A DNA stretch of 64,000 nucleotides from QHWK01 sp035259385 (GTDB lineage: Bacteria; Acidobacteriota; Vicinamibacteria; Vicinamibacterales; CAVVIG01). Position numbers and translations under genes: made by a program. Shown here one piece after another: positions 33,550 to 42,088 of the stretch. Each line of letters opens with the position of its first letter. The stretch's first letter is position 1. Below the pieces are notes generated by a model. The model was given only the letters and a program-made list of their open reading frames with translations, did not search any database and was not told the DNA's origin. The stretch lies in the NCBI GenBank assembly GCA_035259385.1, contig DATFWL010000088.1, positions 1-64,000 of the forward strand, read 5' to 3'.

Positions 33550-34275
33550 ATGGCGACGCTGCGGACCTACGACCTCACGAAGTCGTACGGCGGTCGTACG
33601 GTCGTGCGCGGCGTCAATCTCGACGTGTCGTCGGGCGAGATCGTCGGGCTGCTTGGCCCGAACGGGGCGGGGAAGACGACCACGTTCTACATGACCGTCG
33701 GTCTGACGTCGCCGGACTCGGGCCGCGTGGAGCTCGACGGCCACGACGTCACCGACGATCCGATGTACATCCGCGCGCGGAAAGGGATCGGCTATCTGCC
33801 CCAGGAACCGTCGATCTTTCGCGGGCTGACAGTGGAGCAGAACCTGCTCGCGATTCTCGAAACGCTGCCGATTGACGCCGCGACACGCCGCGCGCGGCTC
33901 CGGGAATTGCTGGCGGAACTGAACCTGACGCCGCTCGCGCACGCGGCGGCGTATACGTTGTCGGGCGGCGAACGGCGGCGTGCGGAGATCACCAGGGCGC
34001 TGGTGATTTCGCCCAAGTTCATCCTGCTCGACGAGCCGTTTGCCGGAATCGATCCCATTGCGGTCTCCGATATTCAGAAGATCATCTTCCACCTCAGGGC
34101 GCGCGGTATCGGCGTGTTGATTACCGATCACAACGTGCGGGAGACGCTGCGGATCACCGACCGCGCCTATATCGTGCATGGCGGCGTGATTTTCAAGAGC
34201 GGCACGCCCGATAGTCTGGCTGCAGATGACGAGGTTCGAAGGATTTACCTAGGGACGGAGTTCCGATTGGACTAG
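33550..34275 (+). CDS. lptB: LPS export ABC transporter ATP-binding protein LptB
   Basis: The ATPase that powers LptFG. The 241-residue protein has Walker A 'GPNGAGKTT', Q-loop 'IGYLPQEPSIFRGLTVEQN', ABC signature 'LSGGERRR', Walker B 'FILLDEPFAGIDP' and the switch histidine in 'LITDHNVRETL', all in the LptB-specific form. It begins directly after the lptC/lptA stop codon. Its permease partner is encoded as a single fused gene 22 kb away. Confidence 0.96.
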   Translation: MATLRTYDLTKSYGGRTVVRGVNLDVSSGEIVGLLGPNGAGKTTTFYMTVGLTSPDSGRVELDGHDVTDDPMYIRARKGIGYLPQEPSIFRGLTVEQNLLAILETLPIDAATRRARLRELLAELNLTPLAHAAAYTLSGGERRRAEITRALVISPKFILLDEPFAGIDPIAVSDIQKIIFHLRARGIGVLITDHNVRETLRITDRAYIVHGGVIFKSGTPDSLAADDEVRRIYLGTEFRLD

Positions 34276-34393
34276 AATGGGCCTGAGAATTGCATTCGTA
34301 GAGATGGCGCGGCACTTGCGCCGAGGGTTTACTGCGAGCGCGCTGCGGGAAGCAAGCGGCGACTCGACAACGACTTAGCAGACTCTCGTCTTC

Positions 34394-35824
34394 ATGGGCA
34401 TCCAGCAGAAACTTCACACCAAGCTCGTTCAGAAGCTAATCCTCACGCCATCGCTGCAGCAGGCGATCAAGCTGCTGCCGATGTCGACGCTCGAACTCTC
34501 TGACCTGCTCAATCAGGAGATGGTCGAGAATCCGATGCTCGAGGAAGTGCCCACCGAGGAACTGCAGCCTGCCGAGACCGCCCAGCAGGAGCAGAAGTCA
34601 GAGCCCGAACAGCAGCCGAACAAGACCGACACCTGGGACGATCAGGACTACGAATACTTCTTCGGCGACTATCTGGACGACGGCTACCGTCCGCGCGCAC
34701 CGCAGGAAGTCAAGGAACTGCCGCCGATCGAGAACACGCTCTCGACCGCGAGCTCGCTCGCGGATCACTTGATGTGGCAGCTCTCGATGCAGACCGACGA
34801 TGCGCTGATGCGCGACATCGGGTCGGCGATCATCGGCAACCTGGACGACGACGGCTATCTGGTGGCGTCGTTCGACGAGCTGGCGGCGATGGGTCCGTGG
34901 GCGGTTGCCGACGTCGAGCGCGCGCTGAAGTTGATCCAGGCCTTCGATCCGACCGGCGTGGCCGCGCGCGATCTCCAGGAGTGCCTGCTGCTGCAGCTGC
35001 GGCATCTCGGTCTCGAGAACACGCCGACCGAAAAGGTGGTCACCGATCATCTCCGGCTGCTGCAGAACCACCAGGTCCCCGAGATCGCCCGCAAGCTCGG
35101 CATGACCATCGACGATCTCAAGGAGCACATCGAGATCATCCGGCACCTCGACCCCAAGCCGGGCAGCCGCTACAACCCGACGCAGTCGCAGTACGTGATT
35201 CCCGACGTCTACGTCATGAAGGTCGAGGACGAGTACGTGGTGGTGCTGAACGAAGACGGGCTGCCGCAGATGCGCATCAGCCCGGTGTACCGCCGCCTGC
35301 TCGACAAGAGCGCCGCCGACAACACCGACGAGACGCGGGCCTACGTGAAGGACAAGTTCCGCTCCGCGCTGTGGCTGATCAAGTCGGTGGAGCAGCGGCA
35401 GAAGACGATCTTCAAGGTCGCCAAGAGCATCGTCAATTTCCAGCGCGACTTCCTCGATCACGGCATCGAGCACCTGCGGCCGCTGGTGCTGCGCGACGTG
35501 GCGAACGACATCGGCATGCACGAGTCGACCGTCAGCCGCGTCGTCACCAACAAGTACATGCACACGCCGCAGGGCGTGTTCGAGATGAAGTACTTCTTTC
35601 ACAGCGGCATCAGCAGCTCGTACGGCGAGAGCGTGTCGTCGGTGACGATCAAGCAGCGCATCCGGAAGATCATCGAGAACGAGGATCCCCGCAAGCCGTT
35701 GAGCGATTCCAAGATCGTGAACATCCTGCAGCGCGAGGGGCTGGTCCTGGCGCGGCGCACCATTGCCAAATACCGCGAGGAGCTCAAGATTCCGACGTCC
35801 AACCAGCGAAAGGTCCTGTACTGA
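34394..35824 (+). CDS. rpoN: RNA polymerase sigma-54 factor
   Basis: A 476-residue sigma-54. Region I is intact ('QQKLHTKLVQKLILTPSLQQAIKLLPMSTLEL'). An acidic Gln/Asp-rich region II (about 55-105) follows, then the core-binding domain, the helix-turn-helix region and the RpoN box 'ARRTIAKYREELKIPTSNQR' near the C-terminus. lptB-rpoN-hpf-PTS order is the classic arrangement of Gram-negative bacteria. The 118 bp leader shows no clear promoter. Confidence 0.96.
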   Translation: MGIQQKLHTKLVQKLILTPSLQQAIKLLPMSTLELSDLLNQEMVENPMLEEVPTEELQPAETAQQEQKSEPEQQPNKTDTWDDQDYEYFFGDYLDDGYRPRAPQEVKELPPIENTLSTASSLADHLMWQLSMQTDDALMRDIGSAIIGNLDDDGYLVASFDELAAMGPWAVADVERALKLIQAFDPTGVAARDLQECLLLQLRHLGLENTPTEKVVTDHLRLLQNHQVPEIARKLGMTIDDLKEHIEIIRHLDPKPGSRYNPTQSQYVIPDVYVMKVEDEYVVVLNEDGLPQMRISPVYRRLLDKSAADNTDETRAYVKDKFRSALWLIKSVEQRQKTIFKVAKSIVNFQRDFLDHGIEHLRPLVLRDVANDIGMHESTVSRVVTNKYMHTPQGVFEMKYFFHSGISSSYGESVSSVTIKQRIRKIIENEDPRKPLSDSKIVNILQREGLVLARRTIAKYREELKIPTSNQRKVLY

Positions 35825-35834
35825 ACCGGAGCTT

Positions 35835-35870
35835 TCGGCGATCAGCTGTCAGCTGTCGGCAAGCCGGCTG
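35835..35870. repeat. CAGCTGTCAGCTGTC short repeat before hpf
   Basis: GATCAGCTGTCAGCTGTCGG contains two tandem AGCTGTC units and is followed by GCCGGCTGCAGACTG, a partial inverted echo. A minor member of the short-phrase repeats in the window's spacers. Confidence 0.35.
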
Positions 35871-35909
35871 CAGACTGAGCGTTGAACGCCATGTCTGAGA
35901 GTTGAGCGT

Positions 35910-36473
35910 ATGCGACTCGAATTGACTGGCCGCCACATCGACATCACTCCCGCCCTCCGCCGTCTCGTGACTTCGAAGCTGTCGAAACTGGAGCGGATGC
36001 TGAATCATCGCGCCGTGTCCGCGCAGGCGGTGCTGTCGCGCGAGAAGCACAGCGTCCGCGCCGACATCACGCTGCACGCGCGCGGCGAGAAGTTCCTCCA
36101 TGGCGTCGGCAACGCCGAAGGCTGGGAGACCTCGATCGGCGAGGCGATCGACAAGCTGTCGCAGCAGGCGAAGCGGGTGAAGAGCAAGTTCACCGATCGC
36201 AAGCGTCGCGGGGTGAGAGGGACCGCGCTGCTCGGCGAGTCGCGGGAGGCCGCCGTCGCCGTGCCCGCCGGCTCGCCGCGCGAGCGGCTCCGGATGCCGC
36301 GGATCCTGCGCGCCACGCGGCAGACGATCCGGGAGATGTCGCTGGCCGACGCGACACGCGCAATCGACGTCAACGGCGACGGGCTGGTGATCTTCCGCGA
36401 CGTCGAGCGCGCCACCGTCAGCGTGCTGTACCGGCGCGACGGCGAGCTCACGCTGGTCGAGACCGAAGCATAA
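35910..36473 (+). CDS. hpf: Ribosome hibernation promoting factor, long form
   Basis: Inactivates ribosomes in stationary phase by forming 100S dimers. The N-terminal domain ('RLELTGRHIDITPALRRLVTSKLSKLERML', 'ADITLHARGEKF') is the HPF/YfiA fold. After a basic linker the C-terminal dimerisation domain is present ('MSLADATRAIDVNGDGLVIFRDVERATVSVLYRRDGELTLVE'). At 187 residues it is the long form. It sits between rpoN and hprK. Confidence 0.95.
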   Translation: MRLELTGRHIDITPALRRLVTSKLSKLERMLNHRAVSAQAVLSREKHSVRADITLHARGEKFLHGVGNAEGWETSIGEAIDKLSQQAKRVKSKFTDRKRRGVRGTALLGESREAAVAVPAGSPRERLRMPRILRATRQTIREMSLADATRAIDVNGDGLVIFRDVERATVSVLYRRDGELTLVETEA

Positions 36474-36480
36474 TCAGCGC

Positions 36481-37476
36481 GTGGCGCCCCTGCCCGGCGT
36501 AAGCGTTCGCGACCTGCTCGCCAGCCGTCCCGACGTGTACGGGCTGCCGCTCGAGCTCCTCGCGGGTGGCGACGGCGGTGAGCGCGTCATCACCAGCCCG
36601 CACGTGCAGAAGACCGGGCTGGCGCTCGCCGGCTTTCACGAGTACTTGAAGCCGGGGCGCGTCCTGATTTTCGGCGAGAGCGAGATCCGGTACCTGGAGA
36701 GCCTCGAGGCCGCGCGCCGGGTCGAGTCGTTGCGGCTCGCGCTCACGCACGACTTTCCGTGCGTGCTGATCACCGGCGGCTTCACGCCGCCCGCCGAGCT
36801 GCTGCTCGAAGCCGAGCGCGCGCACCTGCCCGTCCTCAAGACCTCGATCGTGACGCCGACCGCGATTGCCAAGCTGTCGTCGCTTCTCGAGGACTCGCTC
36901 GCCGAACGGACGATGATCCACGCCGTGCTGGTGGATGTCCTCGGCCTGGGTGTCTTGATCGCCGGCGAGAGCGGCATCGGCAAGAGCGAGTGCGCGCTCG
37001 ACCTGATCCACCGCGGGCACCGCCTCGTCGCCGACGACACCGTCGAAGTGCGGCGCCGCCAGGAGACGATTCTCATCGGTACGTGCCCCGAGCTGACCCG
37101 GCATCACATGGAGCTGCGCGGGCTCGGCGTGATCAACGTCAAGGATCTGTTCGGCATCGCGTCGACGCGATCGTCCAAGCGTGTCGAGCTGGTCGTGCAG
37201 CTCGAGCGCTGGGTGCCGACGCGCGAATACGAGCGCCTGGGGCTCGACGAAGAGCACTACGAGATTCTCGGGCTGCGGGTGCCGCTCATCCGCATGCCGG
37301 TGGCGCCGGGTCGCAACATCGCGATCCTCGTCGAAGTGGCCGCGCGCAATCAGCTGCTGCGATCGCGCGGCCATCACGCGGCGCGGGCGCTGGCCGAGAA
37401 GCTCGAACAGACGCTCCGGCAGCAGATGCTCCCGGTGCCGGACGAAGAAGACGAAGAGCTCGAGACGGACGGCTAG
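36481..37476 (+). CDS. hprK: HPr kinase/phosphorylase
   Basis: Phosphorylates and dephosphorylates Ser46 of HPr. The 331-residue protein has the N-terminal regulatory domain, the P-loop 'GESGIGKSECALDLIHRGH' (about residues 162-180), 'LVADDTVEVRR' and the HprK signature 'MELRGLGVINVKDLFG'. HPr in the same cluster keeps Ser46, so the regulatory pair is complete. It starts 7 bp after hpf with GTG and is followed 6 bp later by rapZ. Confidence 0.96.
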   Translation: MAPLPGVSVRDLLASRPDVYGLPLELLAGGDGGERVITSPHVQKTGLALAGFHEYLKPGRVLIFGESEIRYLESLEAARRVESLRLALTHDFPCVLITGGFTPPAELLLEAERAHLPVLKTSIVTPTAIAKLSSLLEDSLAERTMIHAVLVDVLGLGVLIAGESGIGKSECALDLIHRGHRLVADDTVEVRRRQETILIGTCPELTRHHMELRGLGVINVKDLFGIASTRSSKRVELVVQLERWVPTREYERLGLDEEHYEILGLRVPLIRMPVAPGRNIAILVEVAARNQLLRSRGHHAARALAEKLEQTLRQQMLPVPDEEDEELETDG

Positions 37477-37481
37477 CGGCG

Positions 37482-38513
37482 ATGACGCGCGGGAAGACGG
37501 ACGCACAGGTGGAGCAGATCGGACGGGCCGGCCGCGCGGGGAGGGCCGGAGCGGCGGGACGGGCAGGAAGGGCTGGACGGACCCGAGGGGCGGGACGGGT
37601 CGGAGGCCTGGCCCGCGCCGGAAAAGCCGGACGGCCTGGAAAGAGCGGCGATCCGTTCATCGTGCTCACCGGGCTTTCGGGATCCGGCAAGTCGCAGGCG
37701 ATTCGTGCGCTCGAGGATCTCGGGTATTTCTGCGTCGACAATCTTCCGACCACGCTGATCCCGACCCTGGCGAAGCTGTCGCTGCGCGGCGGGCGGGGCA
37801 TCGACAAGGTTGCCATCGTGGTCGACGTCCGGGAAGGCGGTTTCCTGTCGTCCTTTCCAGGCGTGTTCCGCCAGCTTCGCAGGATGCCGAAGCTGAATCC
37901 CGTGCTGATCTTTCTCGAAGCGAGCCACGCGGCGCTGGTGCGGCGGTTCAGCGAGACGCGCCGGCCGCACCCGCTGGCCCCCGACCGCTCGGTCGCCGAA
38001 GGCATCCGCGACGAACGGTCGCGGCTGAACGTGATCCGGGATCTCGCGGACGAAATCATCGACACCTCCGACATGACCGTCCACGAGCTGCGCCAGTTCT
38101 TCATGAACCTGTCGCGCGATCGCTCGTCGAGCGCCCGGCTGGTGGTCACGCTTCTCAGCTTCGGCTACAAGCACGGCGTGCCGCTCGACGCCGACCTGCT
38201 GTTCGACGTCCGGTGCCTGCCGAATCCGCATTTCGTGCGCACGCTGCGTCGGCGGACGGGGCGTGACAAGGCGGTCGCCGACTATCTCGAGCGCGACGCC
38301 TCGACGCGCGAGTTCATGGACCGGCTCGAGGACTACCTGCGATACGTCGTCCCGTTCTACGTCGCGGAGGGGAAGAGCTACCTGACCGTGGGGATCGGCT
38401 GCACCGGCGGCCGCCACCGGTCGGTCCGCATCGCGGAACGCCTGCGCCCGGCCCTTGCGAATCTTGGCGTCGCCCGCGTCCGCGTCCGGCACCGGGACCT
38501 GGGGAGGTCCTGA
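37482..38513 (+). CDS. rapZ: RNase adapter protein RapZ
   Basis: A P-loop nucleotide-binding protein that in E. coli guides RNase E to GlmZ RNA. The core has Walker A 'LTGLSGSGKSQAIRALEDLGYFCVDNLP', 'RFSETRRPHPLAP', 'FGYKHGVPLDADLLFDVRCLPNPHF' and the C-terminal 'VGIGCTGGRHRSVRIAERL', all RapZ hallmarks. The first ~55 residues are an odd low-complexity extension built of Gly-Arg-Ala units (GRAGRAGRAGAAGRAGRAGR), encoded by a G-rich imperfect tandem repeat. The family normally starts near 'DPFIVLTGLSG'. Confidence 0.93.
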   Translation: MTRGKTDAQVEQIGRAGRAGRAGAAGRAGRAGRTRGAGRVGGLARAGKAGRPGKSGDPFIVLTGLSGSGKSQAIRALEDLGYFCVDNLPTTLIPTLAKLSLRGGRGIDKVAIVVDVREGGFLSSFPGVFRQLRRMPKLNPVLIFLEASHAALVRRFSETRRPHPLAPDRSVAEGIRDERSRLNVIRDLADEIIDTSDMTVHELRQFFMNLSRDRSSSARLVVTLLSFGYKHGVPLDADLLFDVRCLPNPHFVRTLRRRTGRDKAVADYLERDASTREFMDRLEDYLRYVVPFYVAEGKSYLTVGIGCTGGRHRSVRIAERLRPALANLGVARVRVRHRDLGRS

Positions 38514-38613
38514 CCAATGCTGATTGCCGATTGCTGATGGCTGATTTATTGTTCCAATGGAGAAGAGGCAATTCCCGATAAACCAGCGATCATCGATCAG
38601 CAATCATCAATGG
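38514..38613. repeat. GCTGATTGC-type inverted repeat between rapZ and the EIIA gene
   Basis: CCAATGCTGATTGCCGATTG starts the left arm (38514-38546) and GATCAGCAATCATCAATGG ends the right arm (38581-38613). In inverted orientation they match at roughly 24 of 33 positions. It is related to the element after recJ through the phrase GGCTGAT. Confidence 0.6.
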
Positions 38614-38627
38614 ACTAGGATGACCCG

Positions 38628-39041
38628 GTGATTGGCGTCGTCGTCGTCACACACGGGCAGCTCGCCAACGAGCTGGTGAACGCGGCCGAGATGATCGTCG
38701 GCGACCTGCCGCAGTTCACCGCCGTCTCCATCGGCTGGCACGACGATGTGAACGATGCGCGGGAGGACATCGCCCAGGCGATCGAGCGGGTGCGCGGCGA
38801 CGAAGGCGTCCTCCTGCTCACCGACATGTTCGGCGGCACGCCGTCGAACCTCGGAATGACCTTTCTCGAGACCGACCGCCTGGAAGTGATCACCGGCGTG
38901 AACCTGCCGATGCTGATCAAGCTGGCGAGCCTGAGGAAGTCGACCAACCTGCTCGCCGTCGCCCAGTCGATGCGGGATCACGGGCGGAGCGCGATCTGGG
39001 TAGCATCCGATCTGCTTCGCGGCGAGAAGACGCCGGCATGA
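38628..39041 (+). CDS. PTS EIIA component, mannose family
   Basis: A 137-residue EIIA-Man type phosphocarrier: 'MIGVVVVTHGQLANELVNAAEMIVG' with the phosphorylatable His9, and 'LLLTDMFGGTPSNLGM'. No EIIB, EIIC or EIID partner is encoded nearby, so it probably works as a regulatory output of the PTS rather than in sugar uptake. It starts with GTG. Its end overlaps the HPr gene by ATGA. Confidence 0.93.
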   Translation: MIGVVVVTHGQLANELVNAAEMIVGDLPQFTAVSIGWHDDVNDAREDIAQAIERVRGDEGVLLLTDMFGGTPSNLGMTFLETDRLEVITGVNLPMLIKLASLRKSTNLLAVAQSMRDHGRSAIWVASDLLRGEKTPA

Positions 39042-39316
39042 CCTCGCAGGCGGTCATCGTCGTCAACCAGCTTGGCGTGCACGCGCGCGCGGCGGCGAAG
39101 TTCGTGCACCTGGCGGCGCGGTTCGACGCCAAGGTGAAGGTGGCGCGCGACCGCCGCGAGATGGACGGAAAGAGCATCATGGGGATCCTGCTGCTCGCGG
39201 CCGCTCGCGGGTCCACGATCACCATTTCGGCGGACGGCGCCGACGAGCGTGACGCGGTCGACGCGCTCGTGGCGCTGGTGCGTTCGGGCTTCGGCGAGGA
39301 CGTATGCCCGTCCTGA
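39038..39316 (+). CDS. ptsH: Phosphocarrier protein HPr
   Basis: A 92-residue HPr with His15 ('NQLGVHARAAAKFVHLA'), the residue phosphorylated by EI, and Ser46 ('GKSIMGILLLAA'), the target of HprK. Both sites are intact, so it can receive both signals. It overlaps the EIIA gene by 4 bp and the EI gene by 13 bp, which indicates tight translational coupling. Confidence 0.95.
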   Translation: MTSQAVIVVNQLGVHARAAAKFVHLAARFDAKVKVARDRREMDGKSIMGILLLAAARGSTITISADGADERDAVDALVALVRSGFGEDVCPS

Positions 39317-41079
39317 AGGGCATCGGCGTCTCGCCCGGCGTCGTCTCGGGCCGCGCGGTCGTGCTCATCCACCGCGCGCAGGTGCTGCGCTATCAGATCG
39401 CGCCCGCGAAGGTCGAACAGGAGGTCAGTCGGCTCGACGAGAGCCGCGCCCGGTCGCACCGCCAGCTCGTCGAGATCCAGGAACAGTTGTCGCGGCGCCG
39501 GCCCGAGTTGTCCTCGCTCTTCGACGCCCAGCTGCTCATGCTCGACGACCCGATGCTGCTGCCGCGCGCGGCGACGATCGTGCGCGAGCAGCGCGTGAAC
39601 GCGGAATGGGCGGTGCAGCAGGTGTTTCACGAGTTCAGCGCGGTGTTCGAGGAAGTTACCGATCCCTACCTGCGCGAGCGCCAGGGGGACGTTGCCGATC
39701 TCGTCGGCCGCCTGCGCATGAACCTGCGCACGCATGCGACGACCGCCCGCGATCTGCTGCGCGAGCTCGACGAGTCGTCCGTGCTGGTCGCCGACGAGCT
39801 GACGCCGTCGATGGCGGCGCAGGTGGACTGGACCCGGGTGCGCGGCTTCGCGACCGACGCCGGCAGCCGCACCTACCACACCGCGATCCTCGCGCGCTCG
39901 CTCGATGTGCCCGCGGTCGTCGGGCTGCACAACGCGAGCGAGCAGGTGCAGGCCGGAGAGCTCGTCGTCGTCGACGGCGCGGCCGGCGAGCTGACGGTCG
40001 ACCCGAGTCCGGAGCAGCTGGCGCGTGCCGCGCACTACACCGACGACCACCGTCCGGCGGCGCTCATCGATGCCGAGCGGCGGCGGCCGGCGTCGACCGC
40101 CGACGGCGTGCCGATCCGGCTCGACGCCAACCTCGAGTTCCCTGACGACCTGGCGGCCGCGCGCTATGCCGGCGCGGAGGGGGTCGGGCTCTACCGCTCC
40201 GAATTCATCGTCACCAGCGGCGCCGACGACTACCGCGACGAGGAGCGGCAGTACCGCATCTATCGGGGCATGCTCGAGGGGATGGCGCCGGGGACGGTGA
40301 CGGTGCGGACGTTCGACGTCGACGAAGAGCAACTCGCCTCGCGCATCGCCCAGCATCCGCTCGAGCCGGCCTGGGAGCCGGGCGAGCCGCGTGCGAGCCG
40401 CCAGGGGCTGCGCGGACTGCGCCTGAGCCTTGCCCGGCCCGACCTGTTCCGGATTCAGCTGCGGGCGCTCTTCCGCGCGGCGCGCCACGGACATCTGCGG
40501 ATCATGTTTCCGTTCGTGTCGAGCGTCGAGCAGCTGCGCGAGGCGCGGCAGATGGCGGCGGAGACGGTCACCGAGCTGACCCGGCACGGCGAGCACGTCC
40601 CGCCGGTGCCGGTCGGGGTGATGATCGAGATCCCGGCGGCGGCGTTCACGGCCGATCTGCTGGCGCGCGAGGTCGACTTCTTCACCATCGGGACCAACGA
40701 TCTCATCCAGTACTGCCTGGCTGTCGACCGCGCCGACGAGCGGGTGTCGCGGCTGTACGAGCCGCTGCACCCGGCGATCCTCCGGATGATCCTGATGGTG
40801 CGGCGCGCGGCGCGGCGCCAGCGGATTCCGGTTTCGCTGTGCGGCGAGATGGCGTCGGATCCGGCGATCCTGACGCTGCTCGTCGGCCTCGGCCTCACCG
40901 AGTTCAGCATGACTCCCGGTGCGATCCCGGTGGCGAAGCAGGTGCTGGCGGAATTACGGAGCGACGAGCTGCGCGCCCTCGCCCGGCGCGTGCTGAAGCT
41001 CGCCACCATCGACGACATCGAACGCGTGCTGCTGGCCGCCCTCGGCCGGCTGACGCTGATCAAGGGAGTGACTTCGTGA
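39304..41079 (+). CDS. ptsI: PTS enzyme I (phosphoenolpyruvate-protein phosphotransferase)
   Basis: Transfers phosphate from PEP to HPr. The 591-residue protein has the N-terminal 'KGIGVSPGVVSGRAVVL', the phospho-histidine site 'GSRTYHTAILARSLDVPAVVG' near residue 190, and the PEP-binding barrel with 'AEGVGLYRSEF', 'VTVRTFDVD', 'MFPFVSSVEQL', 'GVMIEIPAAA', 'FFTIGTNDLIQYCLAVDR' and 'SLCGEMASDP' (active-site Cys). All catalytic residues look present. It overlaps the cupin gene by GTGA. Confidence 0.96.
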   Translation: MPVLKGIGVSPGVVSGRAVVLIHRAQVLRYQIAPAKVEQEVSRLDESRARSHRQLVEIQEQLSRRRPELSSLFDAQLLMLDDPMLLPRAATIVREQRVNAEWAVQQVFHEFSAVFEEVTDPYLRERQGDVADLVGRLRMNLRTHATTARDLLRELDESSVLVADELTPSMAAQVDWTRVRGFATDAGSRTYHTAILARSLDVPAVVGLHNASEQVQAGELVVVDGAAGELTVDPSPEQLARAAHYTDDHRPAALIDAERRRPASTADGVPIRLDANLEFPDDLAAARYAGAEGVGLYRSEFIVTSGADDYRDEERQYRIYRGMLEGMAPGTVTVRTFDVDEEQLASRIAQHPLEPAWEPGEPRASRQGLRGLRLSLARPDLFRIQLRALFRAARHGHLRIMFPFVSSVEQLREARQMAAETVTELTRHGEHVPPVPVGVMIEIPAAAFTADLLAREVDFFTIGTNDLIQYCLAVDRADERVSRLYEPLHPAILRMILMVRRAARRQRIPVSLCGEMASDPAILTLLVGLGLTEFSMTPGAIPVAKQVLAELRSDELRALARRVLKLATIDDIERVLLAALGRLTLIKGVTS

Positions 41080-41438
41080 GCGGTGACATCACACGGGTGG
41101 AGAAGCCGTGGGGCTACGAGCTCCACTGGGCGAAGACCGATCGCTACGTCGGCAAGCTGATTCACGTCAACGCCGGCCATGCGCTGAGCCTGCAGTACCA
41201 CAACCTGAAGGACGAGACGATTTACCTGCACGCCGGCAGGCTGCTGTTCGAGATCGACGAAGGCAGCGGACTCCAGAAGCGCGAGATGCATCCCGGCGAG
41301 CGCGTGCACATCACGCCGAAGACGATCCACCGGATGACCGCGATCGAAGACAGCGACATCTTCGAGGTCTCGACACCCGAGCTGCACGATGTGGTGAGGC
41401 TGGAGGACCGCTACGGGCGGGAGGACAAGAACAATTAA
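41076..41438 (+). CDS. Cupin-domain protein (ManC C-terminal-like)
   Basis: A 120-residue single-domain cupin: 'VEKPWGYELHWAKTDRYVGKLIHVNAGHALSLQYHNLKDETIYLHAGRL' contains the metal-binding His/His/Glu cluster, followed by 'HPGERVHITPKTIHRM'. It resembles the C-terminal isomerase-type domain of ManC or type II phosphomannose isomerases, so a role in sugar-phosphate metabolism is possible but not shown. GTG 41076 overlaps the ptsI stop. The stop TAA is already part of the AATTAAGAATT palindrome. Confidence 0.85.
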   Translation: MSGDITRVEKPWGYELHWAKTDRYVGKLIHVNAGHALSLQYHNLKDETIYLHAGRLLFEIDEGSGLQKREMHPGERVHITPKTIHRMTAIEDSDIFEVSTPELHDVVRLEDRYGREDKNN

Positions 41439-41506
41439 GAATTAGGAAGTAAGAATTAAGAATTCGTGACGCGAATTCTTAATTCTAACTTCTTGATTCT
41501 TAACTT
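41432..41506. repeat. AATTAAGAATT-type palindrome between convergent genes, copy 1
   Basis: Two 35 bp arms (41432-41466 and 41472-41506) match at about 30 of 35 positions around a 5 nt loop; the arms meet at GAATTAAGAATTCG / CGAATTCTTAATTC. It is strikingly AT-rich in a GC-rich chromosome and fills the gap between the cupin gene and ssb. A second copy of the family is at 59028-59164. A bidirectional terminator function is plausible. Confidence 0.75.
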
Positions 41507-41508
41507 GC

Positions 41509-41964
41509 TCAGAACGGGATGTCGTCGTCGGTGAGCGGCTCGGACACGTCCGGCGCCGGGCCGGCATGCGCGCCGGCCATGCCCTCGTCGGCGCTGCGCG
41601 AGTAACCGCCGCCGCCGCCGCGGCCGCCGCTTCCCCCGCCGCTCAGCAGCACGACGCGGTCGCATCGGACCTTGGTCGACTTGCGCTTCACGCCTTCCTT
41701 GTCGGTGTACTCGTCGGTCTGCAGCCGGCCCTCGACATACACCTGCTTGCCCTTCACGAGGTACTCGGACAGCGACTCGGCCTGCTTGCCCCACAGGTCG
41801 ATGTTGTGCCACTCGGTGCGTTCCTGCCGCTGGCCGCCCTTGTCGTTCCACACTTCGGTGGTGGCGAGGCTGAACTTCGCGACGGCGGCGCCGCCGGGCG
41901 TGTAGCGCAGCTCGGCGTCGCGGCCGAGATTGCCGACGAGAATCACTTTGTTCACTGAACCCAT
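41509..41964 (-). CDS. ssb: Single-stranded DNA-binding protein
   Basis: A 151-residue SSB: OB-fold ('NKVILVGNLGRDAELRYTPGGAAVAKFSLAT', 'TEWHNIDLWGKQAESLSEYLVKGKQVYVEGRLQ'), a Gly-rich linker and the acidic protein-interaction tip 'PLTDDDIPF'. It protects ssDNA in replication and repair. It follows the tol-pal operon by ~124 bp and probably has its own promoter. Confidence 0.96.
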   Translation of the reverse strand: MGSVNKVILVGNLGRDAELRYTPGGAAVAKFSLATTEVWNDKGGQRQERTEWHNIDLWGKQAESLSEYLVKGKQVYVEGRLQTDEYTDKEGVKRKSTKVRCDRVVLLSGGGSGGRGGGGGYSRSADEGMAGAHAGPAPDVSEPLTDDDIPF

Positions 41965-42025
41965 GGCGTGTCCGGAGATCGGTTCGTCAGTTGTTGGAGC
42001 GTGATGCGTGCCCGAGCCGTCGCGT

Positions 42026-42031
42026 ATTCTA
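42026..42031 (-). promoter_or_regulatory. Candidate -10 element for ssb
   Basis: TAGAAT (5/6 to TATAAT) on the minus strand, about 60 bp upstream of ssb in the spacer after cpoB. No good -35 was found at 16-18 bp. Confidence 0.3.
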
Positions 42032-42088
42032 CATCGTCGCCGTCACGCGTCTGGCTGACGATTGGACCGCGCGCCGCGAATTTGCACA

